Positions 9,152-18,143 of a stretch of DNA of 34,242 nt are shown here, piece after piece. Numbering within the stretch: the first letter of the stretch is position 1; each line of letters starts with the position of its first letter. The DNA lies in assembly GCA_015487265.1 (NCBI GenBank), contig WFQD01000454.1:1-34242 (forward strand), read 5' to 3'. A program made the translations under genes and the position numbers. Origin of the DNA: Sulfurimonas sp. GTDB lineage: Bacteria; Campylobacterota; Campylobacteria; Campylobacterales; Sulfurimonadaceae. A model generated the notes under the pieces. It was not told the origin of the DNA, did no database searches, and was given only the letters and a program-made list of their open reading frames with translations.

Positions 9152-11512
9152 TTGTTACAATGGACACTCTCGCTTCTTTTTTTATACACAACTACACTCT
9201 CTGCACTTGAACTTTCTATTAACAGTGCAGAGCAAAACCACTCCGCATACTCTATTTTACATTTACGCCACAGTGAAAACTTTGTTTGTGAAGAGACAAA
9301 AGATGACTTTGAAGAGGTTACACAAATTATTTGTGCTTTTAACAAAAGACCAACACAACTGCTCAAAGAGATAGAAAATAATTTTTTTGATGTGCGAGCC
9401 CGCATTCAAAAAGAGACTTTTTTTGTGATAATTCATCCACGATACAAAATAAAACTTTTTGCAAATGTATTTGATTTGAGTCAAGATGCAAGTACCTATA
9501 GTGCAGATGTAACAAGTGCCAAAAATTGGTTTGTTGTAGGGTATAAAAAAGCATTACCGCTTATTTATAAAAAAAAGAGAATAGACAATAGCCTCAATTT
9601 GCCTTTTTTTATGGATAAAGATATGCTCCCATATGTAGGGGGACTCGATATAAAAGGGAATCCTATTTATATTAAAAAAGTACAAGATGTGAAAGAGTAC
9701 TTGAAAATCAAGAAAAAGTTTCAAGCAAAAAAGTATGAAACACTTTTAGATGATATTGATGCAATCCTTGCAAAATATCCAAACACTCTTTTTAAGGCAG
9801 AATTGCTGTACTATAAGATAAAAGTCTATTCTCAATTGAAAGATAACGATAATGTCATTGCAGTTTCTAAACATTATCTCAGAGATTACTCCGGGGATGA
9901 AAATATTCCGGAGGTACTCTCTTTGGTGGCGAAGGCATATGCTTCTGTTGGTATGAATATTGATGCTGATTATTTCTTTGACAGGCTTTTTAGTGAGCAT
10001 GAAAAATCTGTATACACTTTATGGGGATATATTTATAAAGGCGAAATGAAAGAGGCTTCAGGTGGGACAAGCGAAGCAATCAAATTTTATAAAATGGCAT
10101 TGTCTCGTGCCAAAAGTGTTGATGTCGCGGTTGCAGCAGCGTATAAACTTGCCCATATAAATATACTGCTCTCACATAAAAAAGCCTCGAAGTATATTAT
10201 GGAAATTATCAATGCGCGACCAAGTTACATGATGCATGATTTGAAAACTTCTTTAGAAATGATGAATAGTTTTGCAGATACTGAAGATTATCGTACAGCA
10301 GCAGCTATTGCAAAAGCACTCTCAGATGCAATGACCCCACAAAATGATGAGTATGAAAGTCTTGTAAGCAAAAGAGCCTTATGGCTTGCAAAAACACCGG
10401 CAAAAAAAGAGGCTTTGGCAGCTTTGAACAAGTACATAAAAGAGTTCCCAGATGGTGATTTTATAGAAGAGATTGATGTTGCTAAAGATGGCTTGTTTTT
10501 TGATACAACAGATGCAAACGCAAGTCAAAAGCTTATAGAGTACACAAACCTTATCAATACCTATGCAAATGATGTCATAGGCAACCGTGCACTCTATGAA
10601 AAAGCGAAACTCCTTTTGAGTCTTAAAAAATATAAGGCTGTTTTAGAGATGAAAGCAGATGTAGAAGCCTTAGATGAAACAAAATATCCAGATACGAAGC
10701 AGATTATACAAAACGCAGCTATTGGTTTAATGCAAGTGTCATTGCAAGCCCAAAAATGTAATGAGGTGCTCAGTATATCAAAAAAATATACTATTCAGTT
10801 ATCGGACAAATGGGATGATGGACTCTACATCTGTGCGATGAAAGGGGGCGATTTTACACTTGCTAAAACTATGGCAAACAAACATTTTAAATCAAAAGAT
10901 TTACAAGAGAGAAAAAAATGGCTCTATCGTTATATAAAAGTTGATTTTCAAACAGGGAATTATAGTGATGTGATTGAAGCTTCTAAAGATTTGATAGCAT
11001 TGATAGAAGATGATAAAAAATCGCCTTATAAAGAGGTCTATCGTATACTGTTTGATACCTATGAACGTTTAGAAAAAAAAGAGCAGATGCTTAAAGCGAT
11101 AAGCAATATAGAGAAGGTTTTTGGTGTGAGTTATAAAGACTTAGACCGGTATGTGAATGTAATGTATGCAGGCAGTAAACTCAAAGATAATACAATTGTG
11201 ATAAAATATGGACAGAAAGCTTATACTATACAAAAAAAAGCAGATGCTTTTCCTCAAAGTCCAGGTTTAGAGTTTGCACTCTATCAAGCCTATATAGAAA
11301 AAGAGGAGTATAACAAAGCCTTAGAAATTATAAAATCTTTAGAGAGATTAAGTATGGATAAAGCCCTTGTAGCAAGACAAAAGTACCTCCTTGGGAGTGT
11401 CTATGCAAAACTCTGGCGAGATGATGAAGCCAAAGAGGCTTATAAAGAAGCCATAGCCGCAGAGCCAGAATCAGCATGGGCAAAACTTGCACAGAGTGCC
11501 TTAGAAGAGTAA
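9152..11512 (+). CDS. pflA: PflA-like flagellar motor scaffold protein (TPR superhelix)
   Basis: This secreted protein has 786 residues. The start is TTG at 9152, chosen because GGAG at 9141-9144 lies 7 bases upstream and the resulting N terminus is a good signal peptide (about 18 residues, ending near LSA). Residues about 20-160 look beta-rich; from about 165 to the end the sequence is continuous amphipathic helix pairs with TPR-like spacing (for example GSVYAKLWRDDEAKEAYKEA near the C terminus). In Campylobacter jejuni the paralysed-flagella gene pflA has about the same length (788 aa), encodes a periplasmic TPR protein of the motor disk scaffold, and also lies directly after nuoN. Assignment rests on length, architecture and synteny, since TPR sequence alone is not diagnostic. 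Lack of stator recruitment would be the expected loss-of-function effect. Confidence 0.78.
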   Translation: MLQWTLSLLFLYTTTLSALELSINSAEQNHSAYSILHLRHSENFVCEETKDDFEEVTQIICAFNKRPTQLLKEIENNFFDVRARIQKETFFVIIHPRYKIKLFANVFDLSQDASTYSADVTSAKNWFVVGYKKALPLIYKKKRIDNSLNLPFFMDKDMLPYVGGLDIKGNPIYIKKVQDVKEYLKIKKKFQAKKYETLLDDIDAILAKYPNTLFKAELLYYKIKVYSQLKDNDNVIAVSKHYLRDYSGDENIPEVLSLVAKAYASVGMNIDADYFFDRLFSEHEKSVYTLWGYIYKGEMKEASGGTSEAIKFYKMALSRAKSVDVAVAAAYKLAHINILLSHKKASKYIMEIINARPSYMMHDLKTSLEMMNSFADTEDYRTAAAIAKALSDAMTPQNDEYESLVSKRALWLAKTPAKKEALAALNKYIKEFPDGDFIEEIDVAKDGLFFDTTDANASQKLIEYTNLINTYANDVIGNRALYEKAKLLLSLKKYKAVLEMKADVEALDETKYPDTKQIIQNAAIGLMQVSLQAQKCNEVLSISKKYTIQLSDKWDDGLYICAMKGGDFTLAKTMANKHFKSKDLQERKKWLYRYIKVDFQTGNYSDVIEASKDLIALIEDDKKSPYKEVYRILFDTYERLEKKEQMLKAISNIEKVFGVSYKDLDRYVNVMYAGSKLKDNTIVIKYGQKAYTIQKKADAFPQSPGLEFALYQAYIEKEEYNKALEIIKSLERLSMDKALVARQKYLLGSVYAKLWRDDEAKEAYKEAIAAEPESAWAKLAQSALEE

Positions 11513-11528
11513 AGAGGAATAGAGTAGT

Positions 11529-12989
11529 ATGTTAGATGATAAAATTATTTTAGAAAACTCAAAAAAATTAGATGTTCTGTATGTTGAAGATGATACTGCA
11601 CTTTTAAATGCAACATCTGAGTTATTACAGCTTTACTTTCATCGTGTGGAGAGTGTAAGTGATGGTGAAAAGGCTTTAGTAGCCTATAAAGAGTATTATA
11701 AAGCGAATGCAAAGTATTATGATATTGTCATTAGTGATATAAAAATACCAAAATTAGATGGGATTGCACTTACACAAAAAATAAAGGCTATGAATGCTGA
11801 ACAGTCTCTTATTTTTATTACTGCTTTTAATGATTTTGATTATTTGAATGCTGCTATTGAGTTGGGTGTGGATGGATTTCTTCAAAAACCACTTGAAGTG
11901 GAGAAGTTTAAAAAAACTTTACATACAACATCGCAAAAAATTGTCGATAAAATGATGATGCATGAGCATTATGCACAGATAGAAGCAACAAACATAGAGC
12001 ATATTGACTTAATTACTGCGAAAGAATTTAGTGTTGCAGAAGATATTTTAGCGGATTTGGAAACACATAAAGAGCATATTTCTCATACTTGGTGTGCAAT
12101 TCCTCTTGTTGTTGAGCGTTTAGAGGGACATGAAATTGATGTGGAATATTTTAGAAGTAATTTTGCTATTAAGGTAATCGAATACTTTTTAGGGGTCATT
12201 AGGGCAAAAAATGAAGCAGGGAACTGCCCTGTTGTTTTTATTATGCTCGATTATTTTAAGCATAAAGATTTACCACTGCATGATATTTTTATGATTTGTG
12301 TCCATTTTAAAAATACAGTGACTTCTTATATTTTTAGTAGATACCGCTTTAACCAAGAACTCTTTGATGATGTCTCCTTAATTCTTGATAGAAACTTTGA
12401 AGGGGTGATTCGTAATTATTTGAATCTCAAAGGATGCACAAAAGTAGAAACTGCAAAAAATAGCCTTTCTCAAACACCTTCTCAAGAAGCAGAGGATGAG
12501 GAAGAAGAGCATATCACCTCCTATGTAGATTATGTTTTAGAGCATGATGTGTATGAACTTCAGGATTTAGAAGAAGATATAGATACGATTTCTATTAAAG
12601 TGACCGATAAAAATAGAGTGAGTGTGGATGATATTGTTGTGCTTGGATCAAGTATTAAACGCTATGGCACCATTTTAAGTAATTATCATCTTTTTTCAAA
12701 GTTGGGTATGAAAATAATTTTACTTGGCGATAATTTTCAAGAAAATGCACCTTTACTCTTTGAAAATGAAGAAAAACGCATGAATATTGCAACACTTTTA
12801 GAGGGTTTTGTGAATGATTTGATTACTTGGAGACGAGAAATTTTTGATAATAACATAGAAAACCCGCATTTTTTAGATGATTCCTTTTTCTCTAATGTAG
12901 ATACTATCATTATGTTTATAGAGTATGATGAGAATAGTGTGGTCGATGAAAATGAGAGTATGGATGATGCAGAATTTTTTGATTTTTAA
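11529..12989 (+). CDS. Response regulator with REC domain and uncharacterised C-terminal region
   Basis: The protein has 486 residues. Residues about 13-125 form a receiver domain: acidic pair D21/D22, phospho-acceptor D70 in ISDIKIPKLDG, T98 in FITAF and K120 in FLQKP. After a helical linker, residues about 150-300 are alpha-helical with no domain I recognise. An acidic Ser/Glu-rich linker (about 318-332) follows, then a second conserved-looking block (about 345-475) containing LGSSIKRYG and LLEGFVNDLITWRREIF. No DNA-binding, GGDEF, EAL, HD or kinase motif is visible. It starts 16 bases after pflA, so it is probably cotranscribed with it; a role in flagellar or respiratory control is only a guess from that. 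The C-terminal last 20 residues are very acidic. Confidence 0.8.
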   Translation: MLDDKIILENSKKLDVLYVEDDTALLNATSELLQLYFHRVESVSDGEKALVAYKEYYKANAKYYDIVISDIKIPKLDGIALTQKIKAMNAEQSLIFITAFNDFDYLNAAIELGVDGFLQKPLEVEKFKKTLHTTSQKIVDKMMMHEHYAQIEATNIEHIDLITAKEFSVAEDILADLETHKEHISHTWCAIPLVVERLEGHEIDVEYFRSNFAIKVIEYFLGVIRAKNEAGNCPVVFIMLDYFKHKDLPLHDIFMICVHFKNTVTSYIFSRYRFNQELFDDVSLILDRNFEGVIRNYLNLKGCTKVETAKNSLSQTPSQEAEDEEEEHITSYVDYVLEHDVYELQDLEEDIDTISIKVTDKNRVSVDDIVVLGSSIKRYGTILSNYHLFSKLGMKIILLGDNFQENAPLLFENEEKRMNIATLLEGFVNDLITWRREIFDNNIENPHFLDDSFFSNVDTIIMFIEYDENSVVDENESMDDAEFFDF

Positions 12990-13190
12990 AAATTTCTTTA
13001 ATTTTCATATTTACACAGTCTTAAAGTTTCTTCCCTATAAACTCTCTAATTTTATAAAATTATTAAGCTTTTTTAGCTACTATAAGCACAGTAAAAAAAG
13101 CTCTCGTGCCTTAGTATAAGGGCTTCTTTTAATCTAAATAAATAGTAGTTATAAATCTTAAATAAGTCATTTATGACAGAAGGAGAATAT
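12990..13190 (+). promoter_or_regulatory. Intergenic leader of the molybdoenzyme operon
   Basis: These are 201 bases without a gene. An A/T-rich inverted repeat pairs AGCTTTTTT (13066-13074) with AAAAAAGCT (13094-13102). A small CCTT/AAGG hairpin near 13109-13122 is followed by GCTTCTTTT and could be a weak terminator for the upstream regulator gene. TATAAA at 13150-13155 is a possible -10 without a clear -35. GTCAT-TT-ATGAC (13166-13177) is a short inverted repeat just ahead of the AGGAGA ribosome binding site (13181-13186). No FNR-type TTGAT-N4-ATCAA site was seen. Functional assignments here are weak. Confidence 0.35.
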
Positions 13191-13826
13191 ATGCAATTAG
13201 GTTTCCTAGTTGATTTACACCTATGTATGGGTTGTAAAGGTTGTGAAATCGCATGTAAAGTGGAGAACGAAGTCCCACTTAGTACATGGAGATTACGTGT
13301 CAAGTATGTTGATGTTGGAACTTTCCCAGAAACGAAGAGAACTTTTACACCTTTAAGATGTAATCACTGTGAAAATGCTCCATGTGAGAGAATTTGTCCA
13401 GTCTCTGCGCTTCACTATATCGACAATGGTATTGTCAATATTGACAAAGAGCGTTGTATTGGTTGTGCGGGTTGTGTTATGGCTTGTCCATATGGTGCAA
13501 TTTACATTGATCCTGAAACGCAAACTGCTGATAAATGTACATATTGTGCACACCGTATCGCATCATCAATGATGCCAGCTTGTGTTGTTGCTTGTCCGGT
13601 TGAGGCAAATATTTTTGGTGATTTAGATGATGCATCGTCAAATATTTCTAAATATATCCAACAACATACTGATGTTCAAGTACGTAAACCAGAGAAGGGA
13701 ACAAACCCTCATCATTATTATGTAGGTGCGTCACAAGCACACTTAAACCCTCTTGCTTCTGAGAGAGAAGAAGGTTATAACTTATTTAACAATATTACAC
13801 ATCTTCCACTAGGAGGGCATCACTAA
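13191..13826 (+). CDS. Molybdoenzyme iron-sulfur electron-transfer subunit (PsrB/DmsB/NrfC type)
   Basis: The protein has 211 residues and carries four [4Fe-4S] motifs: CMGCKGCEIACK, CNHCENAPCERICP, CIGCAGCVMACP and CTYCAH...CVVACP, the arrangement of DmsB/PsrB-type subunits. It would relay electrons between the membrane anchor and the catalytic subunit. The start was set at ATG 13191 because AGGAGA lies 5 bases upstream; an in-frame ATG at 13173 has no ribosome binding site and would overlap that signal. There is no own signal peptide, so export together with the Tat-signal-bearing catalytic subunit is expected. The C terminus is His/Gly-rich (GGHH). The stop overlaps the next start by one base. 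Confidence 0.92.
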   Translation: MQLGFLVDLHLCMGCKGCEIACKVENEVPLSTWRLRVKYVDVGTFPETKRTFTPLRCNHCENAPCERICPVSALHYIDNGIVNIDKERCIGCAGCVMACPYGAIYIDPETQTADKCTYCAHRIASSMMPACVVACPVEANIFGDLDDASSNISKYIQQHTDVQVRKPEKGTNPHHYYVGASQAHLNPLASEREEGYNLFNNITHLPLGGHH

Positions 13827-14749
13827 TGGTACATGATACTTTAGCAGCAGCTCATGCTGTCGTAACTTTGGATGTAGCTCTACCAGACATTTTTTGGGGC
13901 TGGTTTGTTACAATGAATATGTGGGCGAAAAGTATAGGGACAGGTCTTATCTTTATGCTTTTCTTATTACTGAGAAAAAATGCAAAAGAGATGGATGGTT
14001 TAAGAACATCTACAACGATTGTTTCTTTTATTTTTATGATTGTATTCCTCCTTTTCACTTTGGCAGATTTACATCAACCATTTAGAATGTGGCATATCTT
14101 TTTCTACCCTCACTGGACTTCAGCTATTACTGTTGGTGCATGGATGGCGTCAATTTTTGTTGGTATAGAATTTATTATGATTGCGGCAATGATTAGAAAA
14201 GAGAAGTGTCTTTTAACAAAAGATACAACAGGTCTTTTTGATAAATTACTTTTTTGGAATACTCTTTTAGCAATTCCTGTAACACTCTACACTGCAGGTA
14301 TTATGGCAGAATCAACAGCAAGAGAGCTATGGCAAATGCCGACAGAATCAGCACAAATGATTTTAGCAGCAACTTTAACAGGTTCAGCAGCGATTATTTT
14401 ACTTGGTGGTTCAAAATTAAGTGATGAGAGTAAACAATTCTTTGGTGCTATTTTAGGTTTAAGTGCATTAATGGCATTTATTATCTATATGTCAGAGTAT
14501 ATCTTTGGTGCAATGAAAGCTGAAGAAACTGCAGCAATTTTAGCGTATGTAAAAGATGGTGGTGAGTATGCGTCTATGTTCTGGATTGGACAATGGGTAG
14601 CTTATATTTTACCAATGATTCTTGTTGCACTGAGTAGAGTAAGTAACTCTAACAGTATCTTAAGTCTTGCAGCTATTTTAGCAATCGCAGGTTTATGGGT
14701 AGTCAAACATGTTTGGCTTGTAATCCCACAATTATTACCGTTAAGTTAA
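13826..14749 (+). CDS. NrfD/PsrC-type membrane anchor, quinone-interacting subunit
   Basis: This is an integral membrane protein of 307 residues with about eight hydrophobic helices, fitting the NrfD family. It would anchor the complex and exchange electrons with menaquinol. DLHQPFRMWHIFFYPHW (about 82-98) resembles the conserved loop region near the first quinone-facing helices. Its start overlaps the stop of the FeS subunit by one base (TAATG), and the catalytic subunit follows after a clear AAGGAG. The B-C-A order differs from the A-B-C order of Wolinella psr and resembles that known for Salmonella ttrBCA, but order alone does not fix the substrate. Confidence 0.88.
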   Translation: MVHDTLAAAHAVVTLDVALPDIFWGWFVTMNMWAKSIGTGLIFMLFLLLRKNAKEMDGLRTSTTIVSFIFMIVFLLFTLADLHQPFRMWHIFFYPHWTSAITVGAWMASIFVGIEFIMIAAMIRKEKCLLTKDTTGLFDKLLFWNTLLAIPVTLYTAGIMAESTARELWQMPTESAQMILAATLTGSAAIILLGGSKLSDESKQFFGAILGLSALMAFIIYMSEYIFGAMKAEETAAILAYVKDGGEYASMFWIGQWVAYILPMILVALSRVSNSNSILSLAAILAIAGLWVVKHVWLVIPQLLPLS

Positions 14750-14762
14750 GGAGAAAGTATAA

Positions 14763-17700
14763 ATGTATTTAGAAAGTAGAAGAACATTTTTAAAAGGTGC
14801 TGCGTTTAGTGTTGCTGGCGTTGCTGTTGCAAAGGGTGTATTTACAACTGATGCAGTAGCAGAGTCTGTAACAAACTCAAAATTCACTGACACACCTGAC
14901 ACTATCTCTTTTTACCCTGATGTAAAAGAGTGGGATAGTTTTAAAGAATTAGATGGAACAGACTGGAAACGTGGTGGTATTAGCCGTCACGGTGTCAAAA
15001 GTGCTGAAAATCCAGATGGTATCCAAGTAAATGACTATACAATTGTTCCAACAGTTTGTTCAAACTGTGAAGCAGGTTGTGGTCTGACTGCATGGGTAAA
15101 TAAAAATGAATTTGATAAGGGAGTGCTTACTGTACGTAAATACATGGGAAATCCACTCCACACTGGTTCCCGTGGACGTAACTGTGCAAAAGGGTATGCC
15201 GTAACTTCTCAAATGTACGATCCAGATCGTATTCCTTTCCCAATCAAACGTGCTCCAGGCTCTAAGCGTGGTGAAGGAAAATGGGTTCGTGTTACTTGGG
15301 ATGAAGCAATGGCAACTATCGGTAAGAAAATGCACGATACACTTGCAAAAGGTGATGAGATTTCTAAAAAACAAATCATGTACCATGTAGGTCGTCCAAA
15401 TGAAAATGGTTTTGGTCCTCGTGTACCGCAATCTCTTGGTATTGATGGGTATAACTCTCATACAAATATCTGTTCTGCAGGTGCTCGTGAGGGAACAATT
15501 CAGTGGACAAATGATGATAGAAATTCACCAGACTGGGCAAATGCTGATCTTATTTTCTTACAATCATCACATGCTGCAGATGCTGGTCACTACTTCCAAC
15601 AATCAGCAGGTTTAATTGCTGATGCAAGAAAACGTGGTGCAAAAATGGTTGTTCTTGACCCTCGTATGTCAAACTCTGCTGGTATGGCAGATCTTTGGAT
15701 ACCAACTTGGCCAGGAACAGAAGCAGCACTTTATCTTTACCTTGTAAACAGAATTGTACATGAAAAAGATAAAGATGGTTCTGATTTAATCAAACATGAG
15801 TTTGTGAAAAACTGGGTAAACTGGGATCGTCTTATGGCGAACAAAGCATATCTTCAAAAGATGATAGGTTATGGATATATCTCTAAAATGCCAAAAGATG
15901 ATAGCTATGAGTCATTTGTTGAAGTACTCAAAGAGTTATATGCACCATATACAAAAGAGTTTGTTGTAAAAGAGTGTAAACTTGAAGGTATGGAGTATAA
16001 ACTTGACCAACTTTGGGAGTACTTTGTTCCAGCTGGTGCAAAAATAGCATCTTACCTCTGGCGTGCAGGACCGATTGGTCACCGTGGTGGTTGGATGAAT
16101 ACTCGTGCAGGTTTCTTACCATTAGTACTTCGTGGTGCAATGCGTGGAGATATTGGTGGGGTAGGTTTACACCACTGGCATGAAATTTCTGTTGCTGGTA
16201 AAGGTGACAAGGCTACTGTAGCTGGAAAACACCCAGAAAAAACTGATGCATGGAATGAGATTGCTTGGCCACCAGAGTACCCAATTTCAACATATGAAAT
16301 GGGTTATATGATGCCACAAATTATGATGGATGATGCATGGCATGAAAAATGGACAAAACGTGGTCTGAAAATTCCTAAGTCTATGGCTGTATATGTACCA
16401 CGTATGCACAATCCATTGTGGATTAATCCAGATGGTTTCCGTTGGATTGAAGCATTGAAAGATGAGAGTAAGTTTGAGTTGTCATTTAACTTGTCTCCAA
16501 CTTGGTCTGAAACAAACTGGTACTGTGATTATGTACTTCCTGTTGGACTTGCTGGTGAAAGAAATGATCAACAATCAACGCCTTCTAAACCTGAACAACG
16601 TATTGAGTTCCGTCAAGCGGTTCTTCGTGTTGCTGCTGAAAAAGCTGGTTGGAAACCAAAAGATCCAACTCGTGCAACACTTGAAGCACATATGAAATAT
16701 GGACTTGGTGAAGTTTGGGAAGAGTCAGAATTCTGGCCAAACCTTATTGTGCATCATGTTGATCCTGATGGTAAGCTTGGTATTAGAGATTATTGGGCAA
16801 GTAAAAAAGATCCATCTCGTTGTGTAACTGTACCTGAGTATTTTGATGCTGCATTAAGCCTTTTACCAAGACTCAAAGAGACAGCGACAAAAATGTACAA
16901 AGGTGAAGAGTATCCAGTATATTCTTATATCAGAGATCATGGTGCATGGACTGAGAAAACAAATGTGTATAAACCTCAAGAAGAAGAGCTTGAATTTGAT
17001 GGTACTTACTATACAGCACATGGGCATAAACACCATAAAGACGAAGTTCGTAAAGATGAATTTGGTGCGCTTTGGGTAAAAGATGGTGTATTAGAGAAGT
17101 CGATTGGTATTGAAATTGAGGGTGAGCTTAAAGATGGTTTCCATACTTTAAGTAAAAAACTTGAGTTCTTCTCTGAATGGCTTGCGGATGAGTGGAAATG
17201 GCCTGAATATGCAGTTCCGGTTTATCCAAGAAATGATGCTGAAAATGATAAAATGGTACACCTTGTAACACAAGTACACCATAAACATATGAAAGCAGAT
17301 AATGAATTTGCTCTCAATACGATTTATCGTTTACCGTACAATATTCATACGCGTTCTGTGAACTCTAAACACCTTATGGAGATTTCTCAAAACCATAACC
17401 CTGTTTGGATTTACACAAAAGATGCTGAAAAACTTGGTATCAAGCGTGGTGATGCGATTAAAGTACAAATTGTTGATACACTTTCAGGTATTGAGAGTGG
17501 TTATTTTGTGGCAATGGCAGTTCCTACTGAAGCAACTCGTCCAGGTGTTCTTGCATGTTCACACCATGCTGGTCGTTGGAAACTTAAAGACTCTGTAAAA
17601 ATTCCAGGGTTTGAACATCAACTCGGTGTTATGGGACTTGGTGCTCCATTGTATGAAATGACAGACGATGGTAAAGTGGGTACAATGACAGCAAAACAGG

Positions 17701-18062
17701 GTATTGATGCGATGAAACATCGTGAAATGTGGCAATTCAAAGAGTATAACAGAGATATTGATGATATCTGGTGGGATGGACTCTCAGGTTCATGGCAAAA
17801 TGCTGTAGCTCCTTGTCATCCAGATCCAATTGCGGGTAACCACGGTTGGCACCAAAAAGTTGTGATTACAAAAGCAGGCGCTGATGAAAAAATCGGTGAT
17901 ATTTCTGTAAACTATGAAAACAACTTTAAAGTGTATCAAGCATGGAGAGATCAATTGACTCGTCCACTTGAGCCAGGTGATAAATGGCGTCGTCCATATC
18001 ACATCAAACGTCCAGTGAAACCTAGTCAAAAAGCTTATCAAGTTGAGATTAAAGACGTTTAA
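14763..18062 (+). CDS. Tat-exported molybdopterin oxidoreductase catalytic subunit, substrate unknown
   Basis: The protein has 1099 residues and belongs to the DMSO-reductase superfamily. A twin-arginine signal is clear (SRRTFLKG at 5-12, then a hydrophobic stretch ending AVA near 33), so the enzyme is periplasmic. C99, C102, C106 and C141 give C-x2-C-x3-C-x34-C for the FS0 [4Fe-4S] cluster. C237 in HTNICSAGAREG is the probable molybdenum ligand, placing it with Cys-ligated enzymes (polysulfide, thiosulfate, tetrathionate, arsenate or sulfite enzymes) rather than Ser or Asp types. At 1099 residues it is much longer than Wolinella PsrA (about 765). Insert-like regions at about 650-790 are rich in charged residues and His. 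The C-terminal molybdopterin-binding domain includes IKRGDAIKVQI. Reaction direction and substrate remain open. Confidence 0.88.
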   Translation: MYLESRRTFLKGAAFSVAGVAVAKGVFTTDAVAESVTNSKFTDTPDTISFYPDVKEWDSFKELDGTDWKRGGISRHGVKSAENPDGIQVNDYTIVPTVCSNCEAGCGLTAWVNKNEFDKGVLTVRKYMGNPLHTGSRGRNCAKGYAVTSQMYDPDRIPFPIKRAPGSKRGEGKWVRVTWDEAMATIGKKMHDTLAKGDEISKKQIMYHVGRPNENGFGPRVPQSLGIDGYNSHTNICSAGAREGTIQWTNDDRNSPDWANADLIFLQSSHAADAGHYFQQSAGLIADARKRGAKMVVLDPRMSNSAGMADLWIPTWPGTEAALYLYLVNRIVHEKDKDGSDLIKHEFVKNWVNWDRLMANKAYLQKMIGYGYISKMPKDDSYESFVEVLKELYAPYTKEFVVKECKLEGMEYKLDQLWEYFVPAGAKIASYLWRAGPIGHRGGWMNTRAGFLPLVLRGAMRGDIGGVGLHHWHEISVAGKGDKATVAGKHPEKTDAWNEIAWPPEYPISTYEMGYMMPQIMMDDAWHEKWTKRGLKIPKSMAVYVPRMHNPLWINPDGFRWIEALKDESKFELSFNLSPTWSETNWYCDYVLPVGLAGERNDQQSTPSKPEQRIEFRQAVLRVAAEKAGWKPKDPTRATLEAHMKYGLGEVWEESEFWPNLIVHHVDPDGKLGIRDYWASKKDPSRCVTVPEYFDAALSLLPRLKETATKMYKGEEYPVYSYIRDHGAWTEKTNVYKPQEEELEFDGTYYTAHGHKHHKDEVRKDEFGALWVKDGVLEKSIGIEIEGELKDGFHTLSKKLEFFSEWLADEWKWPEYAVPVYPRNDAENDKMVHLVTQVHHKHMKADNEFALNTIYRLPYNIHTRSVNSKHLMEISQNHNPVWIYTKDAEKLGIKRGDAIKVQIVDTLSGIESGYFVAMAVPTEATRPGVLACSHHAGRWKLKDSVKIPGFEHQLGVMGLGAPLYEMTDDGKVGTMTAKQGIDAMKHREMWQFKEYNRDIDDIWWDGLSGSWQNAVAPCHPDPIAGNHGWHQKVVITKAGADEKIGDISVNYENNFKVYQAWRDQLTRPLEPGDKWRRPYHIKRPVKPSQKAYQVEIKDV

Positions 18063-18069
18063 TTTTTAA

Positions 18070-18099
18070 ATTAAAGCCCACTTCAAGTGGTGCTTTAAT
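18070..18099 (+). repeat. Hairpin between catalytic subunit and chaperone genes
   Basis: ATTAAAGC at 18070-18077 pairs with GCTTTAAT at 18092-18099, and the inner CCAC/GTGG continues the stem with a single bulged T; the loop is TTCAA. The stem is thus about 12 base pairs. No T run follows on the + strand, so it is not a textbook intrinsic terminator. It could reduce read-through or stabilise the upstream mRNA 3' end, lowering expression of the accessory genes relative to the structural genes. Confidence 0.55.
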
Positions 18100-18104
18100 A
18101 TAAT
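18099..18104 (+). promoter_or_regulatory. Possible internal -10 element for the accessory genes
   Basis: A perfect TATAAT begins at the last base of the preceding hairpin, 40 bases before the chaperone ATG. No TTGACA-like -35 lies at the right distance, which is common for this phylum. If used, transcription would start near 18111. The call rests on the hexamer alone. Confidence 0.35.
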
Positions 18105-18143
18105 TCCCCAATTAGAAAACTTCCCATAAAGGTACTTTACCAA

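Noticed and set aside
13066-13102. A/T-rich inverted repeat as a terminator for the response regulator
   Set aside because: The stem is almost all A-T with a 19-base loop and no T run after it; kept only as part of the intergenic description.
13173-13190. Upstream ATG for the FeS subunit
   Set aside because: No ribosome binding site precedes it, whereas AGGAGA sits 5 bases before the ATG at 13191.
14763-18062. Naming the catalytic subunit TtrA, ArrA or PsrA
   Set aside because: Gene order resembles ttrBCA and the ligand is Cys, but the FS0 Cys spacing and inserts match none convincingly by eye; substrate left open.
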